64,000 bases of DNA from Gottschalkia purinilytica (lineage in GTDB: Bacteria; Bacillota; Clostridia; Tissierellales; Gottschalkiaceae), in the NCBI RefSeq assembly GCF_001190785.1, contig NZ_LGSS01000001.1, positions 248,001 through 312,000 on the forward strand, given 5' to 3'. Positions 25,593 to 36,313 of this stretch are shown here, one piece after another. The first letter of the stretch is position 1. Every line of letters begins with the position of its first letter. The position numbers and the translations under genes are program-made. Below the pieces are notes generated by a model, which was not told the origin of the DNA, did no database searches, and was given only the letters and a program-made list of their open reading frames with translations.

Positions 25593-25607
25593 AATAATAA
25601 AATTATA

Positions 25608-26777
25608 TTATATTTTTTTAGCCTTACTTCCACCAAATTGCACTCTACTAAATAAATCTACATCATATGAATACATATTTTGATTTTTCTCTTTATGAAC
25701 TTTTGTTGCTATTTCAATTAATTCATCTATAAGTTTAGTAAATGATATTCCCATAGGCTCCCATAAATAATATGCAATTGATCCCGGTTGAGTATTAATT
25801 TCATTTACATATATATTCTCATCTTTATCCATTAAAAAGTCTATTCTTGCATTTCCTTTACAGTCTATAGACATGAATGACTTTTTAGCTGTCTCTTGGA
25901 TTTCCTTAGCTTTATCTTCTGGTATATCAGCAGGTATGTTTCTTCCTCCACCTTTTGTTCCTTTTGAATTACTATTTACGTATTTATCCTCATATGTTAA
26001 CAGATCAGTCCATCCGATTGGCTCTTCACATAATGATGCTTTTACCTCATCATCATATCCCATAACAGCACAGTTAATTTCTCTAGGATTTTCTATACTT
26101 TGCTCAACTATAATTTTTCTATCATATCTTATAGCTACTTCTATAGATTCTATCAACCCATCTCTATCCTTAGCTTTTGAAATACCAACACTTGAACCTA
26201 AGTTAGCTGGTTTTACAAATACAGGATAATTTAATTTTTCTTCAATTTGTGATATTACAGCTTCTTTATCATCATTCCATTTCTTTCTAAAGAACCATGT
26301 ATAACCAACTATAGGTAATCCGTGTGATTTAAATACATCTTTCATTAATATTTTATCCATTCCGACTGCAGATCCTACTACCCCTGCACTTACGTAAGGT
26401 ATATTAATTAGCTCAAACACTCCTTGTATAGTACCATCTTCTCCATTTGTCCCATGTAAAGCAATAAATACTGCATCAAGATCCTCAACAAACTTTTTAC
26501 CTAAGAATCCTATATTTTCTGGATGTGAATATATTTTATTATCATTGTATAAAGATGTCACTACAATTTCTTTTAAATTCTTCAAATTATTATTTTTAAA
26601 ATTATCAAATTTCAATAATTCTTCACCTGTAAGCCACTTTCCATCTTTATTTATAAAAATAGGTACAACTTCGTATTTAGATTTATCTATGTTCTCTATA
26701 ACTTGCATACCTGTAATAACTGAAACTTCGTGCTCAACACTTCTTCCGCCAAAGAGTACACCTATTTTCTTTTTCAT
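25608..26777 (-). CDS. ddl: D-alanine--D-alanine ligase
   Basis: A 389-aa ATP-grasp ligase that joins two D-Ala for the peptidoglycan stem. Motifs: KIGVLFGGRSVEHEVSVITG at the N-terminus, ALHGTNGEDGTIQGVFELI, GMDKILMKDVFKSHGLP, FVKPANLGSSVGISKAKD (ATP-binding strand and loop), and YVNEINTQPGSIAYYLWEPM (metal and product site). It is longer than typical 300-360 aa enzymes by an insertion in the first domain. The next gene downstream of the hydrolase cluster is murF, which uses its product, though each has its own terminator. No van genes are nearby, so resistance is not suggested. A GGAGGATTTTT site sets the start. Confidence 0.93.
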   Translation of the reverse strand: MKKKIGVLFGGRSVEHEVSVITGMQVIENIDKSKYEVVPIFINKDGKWLTGEELLKFDNFKNNNLKNLKEIVVTSLYNDNKIYSHPENIGFLGKKFVEDLDAVFIALHGTNGEDGTIQGVFELINIPYVSAGVVGSAVGMDKILMKDVFKSHGLPIVGYTWFFRKKWNDDKEAVISQIEEKLNYPVFVKPANLGSSVGISKAKDRDGLIESIEVAIRYDRKIIVEQSIENPREINCAVMGYDDEVKASLCEEPIGWTDLLTYEDKYVNSNSKGTKGGGRNIPADIPEDKAKEIQETAKKSFMSIDCKGNARIDFLMDKDENIYVNEINTQPGSIAYYLWEPMGISFTKLIDELIEIATKVHKEKNQNMYSYDVDLFSRVQFGGSKAKKI

Positions 26778-27027
26778 AAAAATCCTCCATTCAAATTATC
26801 ATAATATTTATTATAAAATATAAGCGACACAAAATTAATAGTAAGTAATTTACCTAATATAAAAATACATGTCTCAAAAAGCTTTGTTACACGATAAGTA
26901 AACATAAATAGTAAAATTCTTAAAAAAATCTTATCTTCATTAATACATAGAGTTTATAGCACCTAGAATTTTACTATTTTCAATACCAGTATTCTATCTA
27001 TTTTTTTAAGTCAATACCTTATATTTT
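26778..27027. other. Intergenic region upstream of ddl
   Basis: About 250 bases with no gene. It should hold the ddl promoter; no clear pair was fixed. A strong hairpin that ends murF lies at its right border. Confidence 0.45.
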
Positions 27028-27078
27028 CATCATATATCAAGCATTGAAATCTTATTTTTTTAATGCTTGATATATGAT
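27028..27078 (-). terminator. Terminator of murF
   Basis: ATCATATATCAAGCATT and AATGCTTGATATATGAT, a 17-bp perfect stem with a T-rich loop, directly after the murF stop. Confidence 0.75.
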
Positions 27079-27083
27079 CTTCT

Positions 27084-28718
27084 CTATTCATTATAATTAT
27101 CAGGTAAGTCATTTTCAAATAATACTACATCTTTCGCTCTCACAATACTTTGAAGAGCTTTAGTAGCTTCATCTAGACTAGCTACTACAAACAGATTTTC
27201 TTTTGAAAATCCCATTTCATTGATTCCATCTTGTATAGGTTTTGTTCTATTTTTTCCTACTAATATAGCAAAATCACAGGTTTTAGCAATATTTCTTCCA
27301 AACTCCTTATTTGCTTCTGCCTCTTCATCTCCAAGCTCCACCATACCAGGAGTTATTATTATCTTTCTTCCTTCTTTAAATTGTCCTAAAACTTCTAATG
27401 CAGCTTTAGAACTTATTGGGTTTGAATTGAAAGCATTATCAATAATTATTACTCCTGTACCAGGGTTTATAAGTTGTAATCTATGTGGTACTGCTTCTAC
27501 TTTACTAATACCAGAAGCTATTTCTTCAAAAGTAAGACCTAATGCTCTTGCTACAGCTGCACCAGCTAGTAAGTTAGCTATATTATGTTTTCCTAAAAGC
27601 TGAGTAGAACAAATTATAGAGTTTCCTTCTTTATCACCTAGTTTAAATGTTGATCCTGTTTCAGAAACCTCTATATCAGTCGCGTACAAATCAAGATTTT
27701 CTATATCTTCCATTCCATACAGTATTTTTTCTTTAAAAGTTTTATCTGCAAGTTTCTTTATATACTTGTTATCATAATTGAATATTGCAATACCATCAGC
27801 TGGAAGCTCTTCTATTAGTTCATATTTAGTTTTCATTATATTTTCTATGTTTACAAACGTTTCTAAATGCGTAGGCCCTATAGAAGTAATTATTCCAATT
27901 TTAGGTCCCGCTAGTTCTGCCATCTCTCTTATATCCCCAATATTTCTAGCTCCCATTTCTACAACAAATACTTCATGTTCTTTATTCAAGTCATTGTTTA
28001 TTACTTTACTAACTCCCATTGGAGTATTATAACTTTCTGGAGTCTTTAAAACATTGTACTTTTCCTCTAATATTGTAGAAGTTAAAAATTTGGTACTTGT
28101 TTTCCCGTAACTACCTGTGATACCAACTATTTTTAATTTATCAAAACTTCTAACCTTATCATGTGCCATATCAAAAAATTTCTGATTAATTCCTTTTTCA
28201 ATAGGCGCTACAATTACATTAGATAAATATAAAACGTAAGGTTGAAGATAATAAGTAACAGTAATAAATAAAAGAGCAGATAAATATAAGAAATAAGTAT
28301 TTTCTACAGTTAAAACAAGTATGATTATTGCGATTATTATTAGCACTATGTTCACTATTATATTAGTGGTCATAAGTCTTTTAGCTCTTTCTGTATATAC
28401 TAAATCTTTTTTCACTTTTTCCTTTTTAAACTTTATACCTAACATTATAAAAGCACACCATGACAATGCACTTACACCAACTAGCTTACCATTTTTAGTA
28501 ACTAAAGCTAATATTATTAGTATAAGTGCTAGAAATGTTGTTAGATTTAATTTTGAATAGAATGCTCTGTGTTTAAATTCATTTATCCAATTTAAGAAAT
28601 TCTTATTCTTATATCCTTCCAACTGCATCATATGTAGCAAAAATCTGCTTCTAAAATAAAAAGCTATACCCCATACTACTATAGAAGCAATTACTACAGG
28701 TATAAAGATTGAATTCAT
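27084..28718 (-). CDS. murF: UDP-MurNAc-tripeptide--D-Ala-D-Ala ligase (MurF), with membrane domain
   Basis: A 544-aa Mur ligase adding D-Ala-D-Ala to the muropeptide. Unlike standard MurF (about 450 aa), the first ~170 residues hold about five membrane segments (SIFIPVVIASIVVWGIAFYF; LTTFLALILIILALV; NIIVNIVLIIIAIIILVL). The ligase core follows: VGITGSYGKTSTKFLTSTIL (P-loop), VFVVEMGARNIGDIREMAEL, GPTHLETF, NNAFNSNPISSKAALEVL-type substrate region and TPGMVELGDEEAEANKEFGR. Such membrane-linked Mur ligases occur in clostridia. The role is established for the core; the membrane tether is read from sequence. Confidence 0.88.
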   Translation of the reverse strand: MNSIFIPVVIASIVVWGIAFYFRSRFLLHMMQLEGYKNKNFLNWINEFKHRAFYSKLNLTTFLALILIILALVTKNGKLVGVSALSWCAFIMLGIKFKKEKVKKDLVYTERAKRLMTTNIIVNIVLIIIAIIILVLTVENTYFLYLSALLFITVTYYLQPYVLYLSNVIVAPIEKGINQKFFDMAHDKVRSFDKLKIVGITGSYGKTSTKFLTSTILEEKYNVLKTPESYNTPMGVSKVINNDLNKEHEVFVVEMGARNIGDIREMAELAGPKIGIITSIGPTHLETFVNIENIMKTKYELIEELPADGIAIFNYDNKYIKKLADKTFKEKILYGMEDIENLDLYATDIEVSETGSTFKLGDKEGNSIICSTQLLGKHNIANLLAGAAVARALGLTFEEIASGISKVEAVPHRLQLINPGTGVIIIDNAFNSNPISSKAALEVLGQFKEGRKIIITPGMVELGDEEAEANKEFGRNIAKTCDFAILVGKNRTKPIQDGINEMGFSKENLFVVASLDEATKALQSIVRAKDVVLFENDLPDNYNE

Positions 28719-28769
28719 TTATTTCACGCTCCCTAGCTTAACTTAAAAAGTATTCCATACTTTTGAAAT

Positions 28770-29543
28770 TTAATTATTCTTGTCATCAGTTAAAAAACTA
28801 TCTAGTATTAATTTAAATCTATTAAATTGATCCAAATACGAGTAATGTCCAGCATTTTCTAACACTACTAAACCACTACCTTTTATTTCTTTTTCCATTA
28901 TTTCTCCCATATATACTGGAGTATCATTATCTTCTCTACCCCATACTAACAAAGTAGGAGTTTTAATATCTTTTAATAATGGTCTTAAATTTGCATTTAC
29001 CACTTTAACAAGTATCTTTCTCATTACACCTGATGCTTGTTGATAGTCTGTCGAACCAAATTTTTTATAAAACTTTTCCAATCTTTTTTCTTTGTCTATC
29101 CAAAAAAATGCTAAATTGTATATTTTTCTAAGAGTTTTAAATGTGTATATTTTAAAATAATATTTTAATGTTCTTTTTGGTATTATCCCAGCACTATCTA
29201 TAAGTATCATTTGCTTAACCATGTCTGGATACTGAGTACTTAATACTATTGATACTCTTCCTCCATGTGAATGACCTATTAATATTACTTCATCCATACC
29301 CATTATATCTATGAATTTCTTAACCATGTCAGCATACTCATATACACCCCAAACATCCTTAGGCTCCTCGCTTTCTCCACATCCTGGAAAGTCAAGAGTA
29401 TATACCTTGAATTTGTCTTTTAGGTGATTGTGTATAGGTAGCATAGTGCCTATATTTGCTGCCCAACCGTGAAGTAGCAAAACGTTTTTTCCTTCCCCTT
29501 CACATATATAATTTATTTCAACTCCATCTATATTGACCTTCAT
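28770..29543 (-). CDS. Alpha/beta hydrolase
   Basis: A 257-aa alpha/beta-hydrolase. The start is taken as MKVNIDGVEI (29543), after AAGGATGGG; an in-frame TTG lies two codons up. The oxyanion region is LLHGWAANIGTM, the nucleophile elbow GHSHGGRVSIVL (Ser about 97), the acid Asp lies near TLLVWGREDNDTP, and the catalytic His in ENAGHYSYLDQ. It could be an esterase, lipase or a peptidase-like member; no substrate can be inferred. It is followed about 50 bases later by murF on the same strand, so they may be cotranscribed. Confidence 0.88.
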   Translation of the reverse strand: MKVNIDGVEINYICEGEGKNVLLLHGWAANIGTMLPIHNHLKDKFKVYTLDFPGCGESEEPKDVWGVYEYADMVKKFIDIMGMDEVILIGHSHGGRVSIVLSTQYPDMVKQMILIDSAGIIPKRTLKYYFKIYTFKTLRKIYNLAFFWIDKEKRLEKFYKKFGSTDYQQASGVMRKILVKVVNANLRPLLKDIKTPTLLVWGREDNDTPVYMGEIMEKEIKGSGLVVLENAGHYSYLDQFNRFKLILDSFLTDDKNN

Positions 29544-29850
29544 ACTCAACCCATCCTTACATATTAATTCTTTTATTTATAAGCTATATCCACTGTAATA
29601 TATTTATAATTTTATTCATTCACTTATATGATTATAGCAAAAGTTTTGGATTTATACCATACTATTTAAATACCTTAAAGTGCTTATTTGGTTTTGTATG
29701 CAAGTAAAATGCCGAAATGTTTAATTTTCTTTATTATTAAATTAAATAGTAATCTATGTCATTTATAACCCTTAATTTCATATTTATAATTTAATTACTA
29801 ATTCGTTAAAAGAGATTTAAACCTTATAAAACTAAATAAAAATCTACATA
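29544..29850. other. Intergenic region
   Basis: About 300 bases upstream of the hydrolase gene, AT-rich, no gene or named site recognised. Confidence 0.45.
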
Positions 29851-29852
29851 AT

Positions 29853-29881
29853 AAAAGCGATTCACTGTATTGAACCGCTTA
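29853..29881 (-). terminator. Terminator downstream of secG
   Basis: On the minus strand AAGCGGTTCA ... TGAATCGCTT followed by TTATTATG; an imperfect 10-bp stem. Confidence 0.72.
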
Positions 29882-29946
29882 CTCTTATATATTTTTATAT
29901 CATTATTTTCACTTAACTACATATCATTACTTTCAATATAAAAATT

Positions 29947-30183
29947 TTATTTTGTTAATACTGCCAATGCAATTGAAGAAATAAATAATATTGCAGCTGA
30001 TATAACAGTTAACTTATCAAGTAACGCTTCATAGCTTTTTCCTTTACTTCTTCCCCAACTACTTTCAGCTGCTCCACCACCTAGAGTACCTGATAAACCT
30101 GGATCTTTTTCATTTTGTAATAAAACACTAATTATAAGAATAACACTTGCTACTAATATAAGTATAGTAAATAGTGTAGACAT
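29947..30183 (-). CDS. secG: Protein translocase subunit SecG
   Basis: A 78-aa two-span membrane protein of the SecYEG channel. The start MSTLFTILILVASVILIISV (30183) follows GGGAGGTGG. The conserved cytoplasmic loop is LLQNEKDPGLSGTLGGGAAE then SSWGRSKGKSYEALLDKLTV, and the second span is ISAAILFISSIALAVL. It lies downstream of eno and upstream of rnr in position, an order also seen in C. difficile. It is monocistronic by the flanking terminators. Confidence 0.95.
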   Translation of the reverse strand: MSTLFTILILVASVILIISVLLQNEKDPGLSGTLGGGAAESSWGRSKGKSYEALLDKLTVISAAILFISSIALAVLTK

Positions 30184-30285
30184 AGTTCCACCTCCCATCC
30201 TCTAATGAACAAAATCATTTTATCACAGACATTGGATAAAATCAATATGTAGACTATAATATGGTATATAGTTTTAAGTTTAATT

Positions 30286-30330
30286 AAATGCTGAGTAATG
30301 TAGTTCTAACTCTTTATTACTCAGCATTTA
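30286..30330 (-). terminator. Terminator of the glycolytic operon
   Basis: AAATGCTGAGTAAT ... ATTACTCAGCATTT, a 14-bp perfect stem with a loop of about 17 bases, directly downstream of eno. Confidence 0.8.
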
Positions 30331-30340
30331 TATTTTAATC

Positions 30341-31666
<1,326 letters not shown>

Positions 31667-33205
31667 TTATTTTTTTATAATTAGTGACGTTCCTGTCATT
31701 TCCTTGGGAATATTTACTCTCATCATATCTAATAGTGTAGGAGCTATATCAGCTAAAATTCCTTCATTTAACTTTACATCGCCCTCTCCTACAACTATAC
31801 AAGGAACTTTGTTAGTAGTATGAGCTGTTACTTTTTTACCAGTCTCTTTATCTAACATTTCTTCTGCATTTCCATGGTCTGCAGTTATTAGAACTTTTCC
31901 ATTAACATTTACAATTTCTTTCACAATTTCTCCTAGACATGAATCTACTGTTTCTATTGCTTCAATAGAAGCCTCTATTATACCTGTATGTCCAACCATA
32001 TCTGGATTAGCAAAGTTCAGTACTATAAAGTCATACTCTTTACTTTTAATCCTCTTTATAACTTCATCTTTTACTTCTACAGCACTCATTTCTGGCTTTA
32101 AGTCATATGTTGCTACTTTAGGTGACTGTATAAGAACTCTATCTTCTCCTTCATTTGGCTTTTCTACTCCTCCATTAAAGAAGAATGTAACATGAGCATA
32201 CTTCTCTGTTTCTGCTATTCTTAGTTGTTTCAGTCCAAGAGAACTTACATATTCTCCCAAAGTATTTTTATATGACTGAGGTTTATATACTACATTTACA
32301 TTTTCGATAGTTTTATCATATTGAGTCATGCATACAAAGAAAGTATCAACTTTTTTCTTTCTTTCAAATCCTTCAAATTCTTTATCTACAAGAGCCCTAG
32401 TAATTTGTCTTGCCCTATCTGGTCTAAAATTGAAAAATATTATTGAATCATTATTTTCTATAGTTCCTAAAGGAGTATTGTTATTATTAGTTATAACCGA
32501 TGGAATTACAAATTCATCAGTTATATCTTTGGAATATGAATTATCTATAGCCTCTATTGCAGTTCTTGCACTTATACCTTCTCCTAGTGTAAGTGCATTA
32601 TATGCTTTCTCAGTTCTATCCCATCTTTTATCTCTGTCCATAGCATAATATCGACCTGATATTGTAGCTATTTTACCTACTCCTATCTCTTGTACTTTGC
32701 TTTCTAATTCCTCAATATATCCTTTGGCACTTTGAGGTGGAACATCTCTACCATCTAAGAAACAATGTATATATACTTCTTTGAGACCTTCTTTTTTAGC
32801 AAGTTTTAAAAGAGCATATAAATGTAAGTTATGACTGTGAACTCCACCATCTGATAATAGCCCCATAAGATGGAGTTTAGAATTATTGTTTTTACAGTTT
32901 TTTATAGCTTCTAAGAATTCTTTTTTGTTAAAAAATTCTTCATTTTCTATACTTTTAGTTATTCTCGTAAGTTCTTGATATATTATTCGTCCTGCACCAA
33001 TATTTAAATGACCTACTTCTGAATTACCCATTTGTCCTTCTGGTAATCCTACAGATAATCCACTTGCTTTTAGCTTTGTACTAGGATAGTTTTCTAAAAG
33101 CATTCTATAGTTAGGTGTCTTTGCTCTCATTATTGAATTGCCTTCATAGTCTTCTCCAATTCCCCAACCATCTAATATAACAAGTGCTACTAGATTTTCT
33201 GACAT
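31667..33205 (-). CDS. gpmI: 2,3-bisphosphoglycerate-independent phosphoglycerate mutase
   Basis: A 512-aa two-metal enzyme interconverting 3- and 2-phosphoglycerate. The N-terminal ALVILDGWGIGEDYEGNSIM holds the first metal ligand, MGNSEVGHLNIGAGRIIYQE the phospho-Ser, and KVLITADHGNAEEMLDKETG and VTAHTTNKVPCIVV the remaining metal ligands. Length matches the manganese-dependent enzymes of spore formers, whose activity falls as the forespore acidifies. It lies 12 bases downstream of tpiA in the glycolytic operon. An AAGGAGATG site sets the start. Confidence 0.97.
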   Translation of the reverse strand: MSENLVALVILDGWGIGEDYEGNSIMRAKTPNYRMLLENYPSTKLKASGLSVGLPEGQMGNSEVGHLNIGAGRIIYQELTRITKSIENEEFFNKKEFLEAIKNCKNNNSKLHLMGLLSDGGVHSHNLHLYALLKLAKKEGLKEVYIHCFLDGRDVPPQSAKGYIEELESKVQEIGVGKIATISGRYYAMDRDKRWDRTEKAYNALTLGEGISARTAIEAIDNSYSKDITDEFVIPSVITNNNNTPLGTIENNDSIIFFNFRPDRARQITRALVDKEFEGFERKKKVDTFFVCMTQYDKTIENVNVVYKPQSYKNTLGEYVSSLGLKQLRIAETEKYAHVTFFFNGGVEKPNEGEDRVLIQSPKVATYDLKPEMSAVEVKDEVIKRIKSKEYDFIVLNFANPDMVGHTGIIEASIEAIETVDSCLGEIVKEIVNVNGKVLITADHGNAEEMLDKETGKKVTAHTTNKVPCIVVGEGDVKLNEGILADIAPTLLDMMRVNIPKEMTGTSLIIKK

Positions 33206-33217
33206 CTTTACATCTCC

Positions 33218-33967
33218 TTATTGAAACTTAACAAGCTTTAAAAAGTCTTCACTTTTTAAACTTGCTCCTCCTACTAAAGCTCCATCTATATCTGATTGAC
33301 TCATAATATCCTTTATATTACTAGGCTTTACACTTCCACCATACTGTATTCTAACTTTATCTGAAACTTCTTGACCATATTTTTCTTTTAATGTATTTCT
33401 TATAAATGCTATCATTTCATTAGCTTCTTCATCTGACGCTGTTTTTCCTGTTCCAATAGCCCATATTGGTTCATATGCTATAACGATATTTTCCATATCA
33501 CTTGAAGATATTTCTTCCAATCCATTTATTACTTGTTCTTTAACTATGTCCTTTTCTTTCCCTGACTCTCTCTGTTCTAGAGTTTCTCCTACACATACTA
33601 TAGGACTTATATTATATTTTAATGCTGACCTTATCTTCTTATTTACCGTTTCATCTGTTTCCCCAAAATACTGTCTTCTTTCAGAGTGACCTATTATTAC
33701 ATAGTCTACTCCTATTTCAGTTAACATGATAGGTGATACTTCTCCTGTAAAAGCCCCATTTTCTTCCCAGTGCATATTTTGAGCTCCTAATTTTAATTCT
33801 GTTCCTTCAAGCTCTTTTTTTACTTCACTTAATGCAGTAAATGGTACACAAACTATAGCTTCTACATTTGAATCTTTAACCTTATTTTTTACTTCATTTA
33901 CTAATTCAACTGCTTCACTAATAGTCTTATGCATTTTCCAGTTACCAGCAATAATTGGCTTCCTCAT
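33218..33967 (-). CDS. tpiA: Triosephosphate isomerase
   Basis: A 249-aa TIM-barrel enzyme interconverting dihydroxyacetone phosphate and glyceraldehyde 3-phosphate. The ATG at 33967 (MRKPIIAGNWKMHKTISEAV) is preferred over the TTG just before it, because of the GGAGGAG spacing. The catalytic Lys is in GNWKMHK, the His in VIIGHSERRQYFGE, the Glu in IAYEPIWAIGTGKTASDEEA (mobile loop), and the phosphate site in IQYGGSVKPSN and DGALVGGASL. Fourth gene of the glycolytic operon, 14 bases after pgk. Confidence 0.98.
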   Translation of the reverse strand: MRKPIIAGNWKMHKTISEAVELVNEVKNKVKDSNVEAIVCVPFTALSEVKKELEGTELKLGAQNMHWEENGAFTGEVSPIMLTEIGVDYVIIGHSERRQYFGETDETVNKKIRSALKYNISPIVCVGETLEQRESGKEKDIVKEQVINGLEEISSSDMENIVIAYEPIWAIGTGKTASDEEANEMIAFIRNTLKEKYGQEVSDKVRIQYGGSVKPSNIKDIMSQSDIDGALVGGASLKSEDFLKLVKFQ

Positions 33968-33981
33968 CAAAAGTCTCCTCC

Positions 33982-35175
33982 TTATTTTTCATCTATAGCA
34001 TCAATTCCTGGTAATACTTTTCCTTCAAAGAATTCTAATGATGCTCCTCCTCCAGTAGAAATATGAGTCATTTTTTCATCTAATCCTGTTTGTTCTACTG
34101 CAGCAGCACTATCTCCTCCACCTACTATAGTAGTACCATTAGCTTCTGCCATAGCCTTTGCTATTGCCTCAGTTCCTTTAGCAAAGTTAGACATTTCAAA
34201 TACTCCCATAGGCCCATTCCATACAACTGTTTTAGCCTCTTTAACTGTTTTTGAGAATATTTCTATCGTTCTTTCACCTATATCAAGTCCCATAGTATCT
34301 GAAGGTATATTTTCTACATTAACAGTTTCAAAATCTACATCATTTTTAAACTCCTTAGCTACTACCGTATCCACTGGCAATAGTAAGTTAACATTTTTTT
34401 CTTGAGCTTTATTTATTAGTTCTTTTGCTAAATCTACTTTATCTTCTTCTACAAGAGATTTACCTATTTCTAATCCTTTAGCTTTTAGAAATGTAAACAT
34501 CATTCCTCCGCCTATTAATAAGCTATCTACCTTATCTAGAAGATTTTCTATTACTCCTATTTTATCTGATACTTTAGCACCACCAAGAATTGCTACGAAA
34601 GGTTTCTCAGGATTTGACATAGCTTTGCCCATTATTTCTATTTCTTTTTTTACTAAATATCCAACAGCAGAAGGTAAGTGTTTGCTTACTCCTACATTAG
34701 ATGCATGTGCTCTATGAGCTGTTCCAAATGCATCATTTATATAAAGATCTCCTAATGAAGCTAATTCTTTAGCAAAATCCTCTCCATTTTTCTCTTCTTC
34801 TTTTCTGTATCTAGTATTTTGTAGTAAAACAACATCTGAGTCTTTCATTTCACTTACTATTTTTTTAGTATCTTCTCCTACTACTATATCATCATCAGCA
34901 AACACTACTTCTTTTCCTAATAATTCTGACAATCTTTTAGCCACAGGAGCTAAACTATATTTAGGATTTGGTTCTCCTTTTGGTCTTCCAAAGTGAGACA
35001 TAACTACTGCTTTACCACCATTTTCAATTATGTATTTTATAGTAGGTATAGCACTAGCTATTCTTCTATCATCAGTTATTTCTTTATTTTCATTCATAGG
35101 AACATTAAAATCACATCTAACTAGAACTCTTTTACCTTTGACATTTAAATCTTCTAAACTTTTTTTATTAAGCAT
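33982..35175 (-). CDS. pgk: Phosphoglycerate kinase
   Basis: A 397-aa kinase making ATP from 1,3-bisphosphoglycerate. Family signature [20 protein letters not shown] at the N-terminus, [33 protein letters not shown], the nucleotide-binding [20 protein letters not shown], and [20 protein letters not shown] with [12 protein letters not shown] at the end. Full length. It lies 95 bases downstream of gap, with a strong hairpin in between that may adjust expression of the two halves of the operon. A GGAGGACTAAG site precedes ATG. Confidence 0.98.
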   Translation of the reverse strand: MLNKKSLEDLNVKGKRVLVRCDFNVPMNENKEITDDRRIASAIPTIKYIIENGGKAVVMSHFGRPKGEPNPKYSLAPVAKRLSELLGKEVVFADDDIVVGEDTKKIVSEMKDSDVVLLQNTRYRKEEEKNGEDFAKELASLGDLYINDAFGTAHRAHASNVGVSKHLPSAVGYLVKKEIEIMGKAMSNPEKPFVAILGGAKVSDKIGVIENLLDKVDSLLIGGGMMFTFLKAKGLEIGKSLVEEDKVDLAKELINKAQEKNVNLLLPVDTVVAKEFKNDVDFETVNVENIPSDTMGLDIGERTIEIFSKTVKEAKTVVWNGPMGVFEMSNFAKGTEAIAKAMAEANGTTIVGGGDSAAAVEQTGLDEKMTHISTGGGASLEFFEGKVLPGIDAIDEK

Positions 35176-35211
35176 CTTAGTCCTCCTTATGCCATAAAAA
35201 TCTCTATTTTT

Positions 35212-35255
35212 AAAGAAGAACCGGTCTAATAGATATCTACTAAACCGGACTTCTT
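35212..35255 (-). promoter_or_regulatory. Intercistronic hairpin between gap and pgk
   Basis: AAAGAAG-CCGGT ... ACCGG-CTTCTTT stem with a self-complementary GATATC-containing loop. It may be a partial terminator or an mRNA-stabilising structure that raises gap over the downstream genes. Confidence 0.65.
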
Positions 35256-35270
35256 TTAATATATTATTAA

Positions 35271-36284
35271 CTATATTCCTTTGTTAACTATATATTTAGC
35301 AAGGTCAACTACTCTAGCTGAGTATCCCCATTCATTATCATACCATGATACTACTTTTACCATGTTATCTATTACCATAGTTGATAATCCATCTACTATT
35401 GATGAACGATAGTCTTTTCTATAGTCAATAGATACTAATGGTTCTTCTGAGAATCCTAATACTCCTTTTAATGGTCCTTCAGCTGCTTCTTTTAATGCTT
35501 TATTTACGTCTTCAGTAGTAGTTCCTTTTTCAACTTCGAATACTACGTCTACTACTGATACAGTAGGAGTAGGAACTCTCATTGCAAATCCATTTAATTT
35601 TCCTTTTAATTCAGGTATAACTAATGCAACTGCTTTAGCAGCTCCTGTAGTTGTAGGAATTATTGATTCAGCTGCTGCTCTAGCTCTTCTTAAATCTTTA
35701 TGATCTTTATCTAATATTTGTTGATCATTTGTATATGCATGAACTGTAGTCATTAATCCTTTATTAATTCCAAATTTATCTAATATAACTTTAGCAACTG
35801 GTGCTAAACAGTTAGTTGTACATGATGCATTAGAAATTATATGATGATTTTGTGCATCATATTTCTCTTCATTTACTCCCATTACTACAGTTATATCTTC
35901 ATCTTTAGCTGGTGCTGTAATAATAACTTTTTTAGCTCCACCTTTTAAGTGTCTTGAAAGACCTTCTTTATCTTTGAACGCTCCTGTTGAGTCTATAACT
36001 AGTTCTACACCTAATTCTTTCCAAGGAATCTCTTCTGGATTTCTATGGCTAACAACTTTTAATTTTTTACCATTTATAACCATATTGTCTCCATCAACTT
36101 CAACTGTTCCTGGGAATATTCCATATAATGAGTCATATTTGAACATATGTGCTAAAGTATTAACATCACCTGAACCATTATTTATTGCTACAACTTCAAA
36201 GTCTGTAACTCCACTTTCAAAATAAACTCTTAAAACATCTCTTCCTATTCTACCAAAACCACTAATTCCAACTTTTACAGTCAT
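35271..36284 (-). CDS. gap: Glyceraldehyde-3-phosphate dehydrogenase
   Basis: A 337-aa NAD-dependent glycolytic enzyme. The Rossmann start [20 protein letters not shown], catalytic Cys in [20 protein letters not shown] (about residue 155), catalytic His in [20 protein letters not shown], and the C-terminal [20 protein letters not shown] are intact. An NAD-type residue pattern ([13 protein letters not shown]) suits catabolic use. It is the first enzyme gene after the regulator cggR, 29 bases apart, in the same operon, with a GAGGAGGAATTTT site. Confidence 0.98.
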   Translation of the reverse strand: MTVKVGISGFGRIGRDVLRVYFESGVTDFEVVAINNGSGDVNTLAHMFKYDSLYGIFPGTVEVDGDNMVINGKKLKVVSHRNPEEIPWKELGVELVIDSTGAFKDKEGLSRHLKGGAKKVIITAPAKDEDITVVMGVNEEKYDAQNHHIISNASCTTNCLAPVAKVILDKFGINKGLMTTVHAYTNDQQILDKDHKDLRRARAAAESIIPTTTGAAKAVALVIPELKGKLNGFAMRVPTPTVSVVDVVFEVEKGTTTEDVNKALKEAAEGPLKGVLGFSEEPLVSIDYRKDYRSSIVDGLSTMVIDNMVKVVSWYDNEWGYSARVVDLAKYIVNKGI

Positions 36285-36313
36285 TAAAATTCCTCCTCAA
36301 AAGTTATATTAAG

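Noticed and set aside
25608-26777. Vancomycin-resistance-type ligase
   Set aside because: No van regulatory or dehydrogenase genes are adjacent and the motifs fit ordinary D-Ala-D-Ala ligases; the VanW-like gene at 59099 is a wall protein, not resistance evidence.
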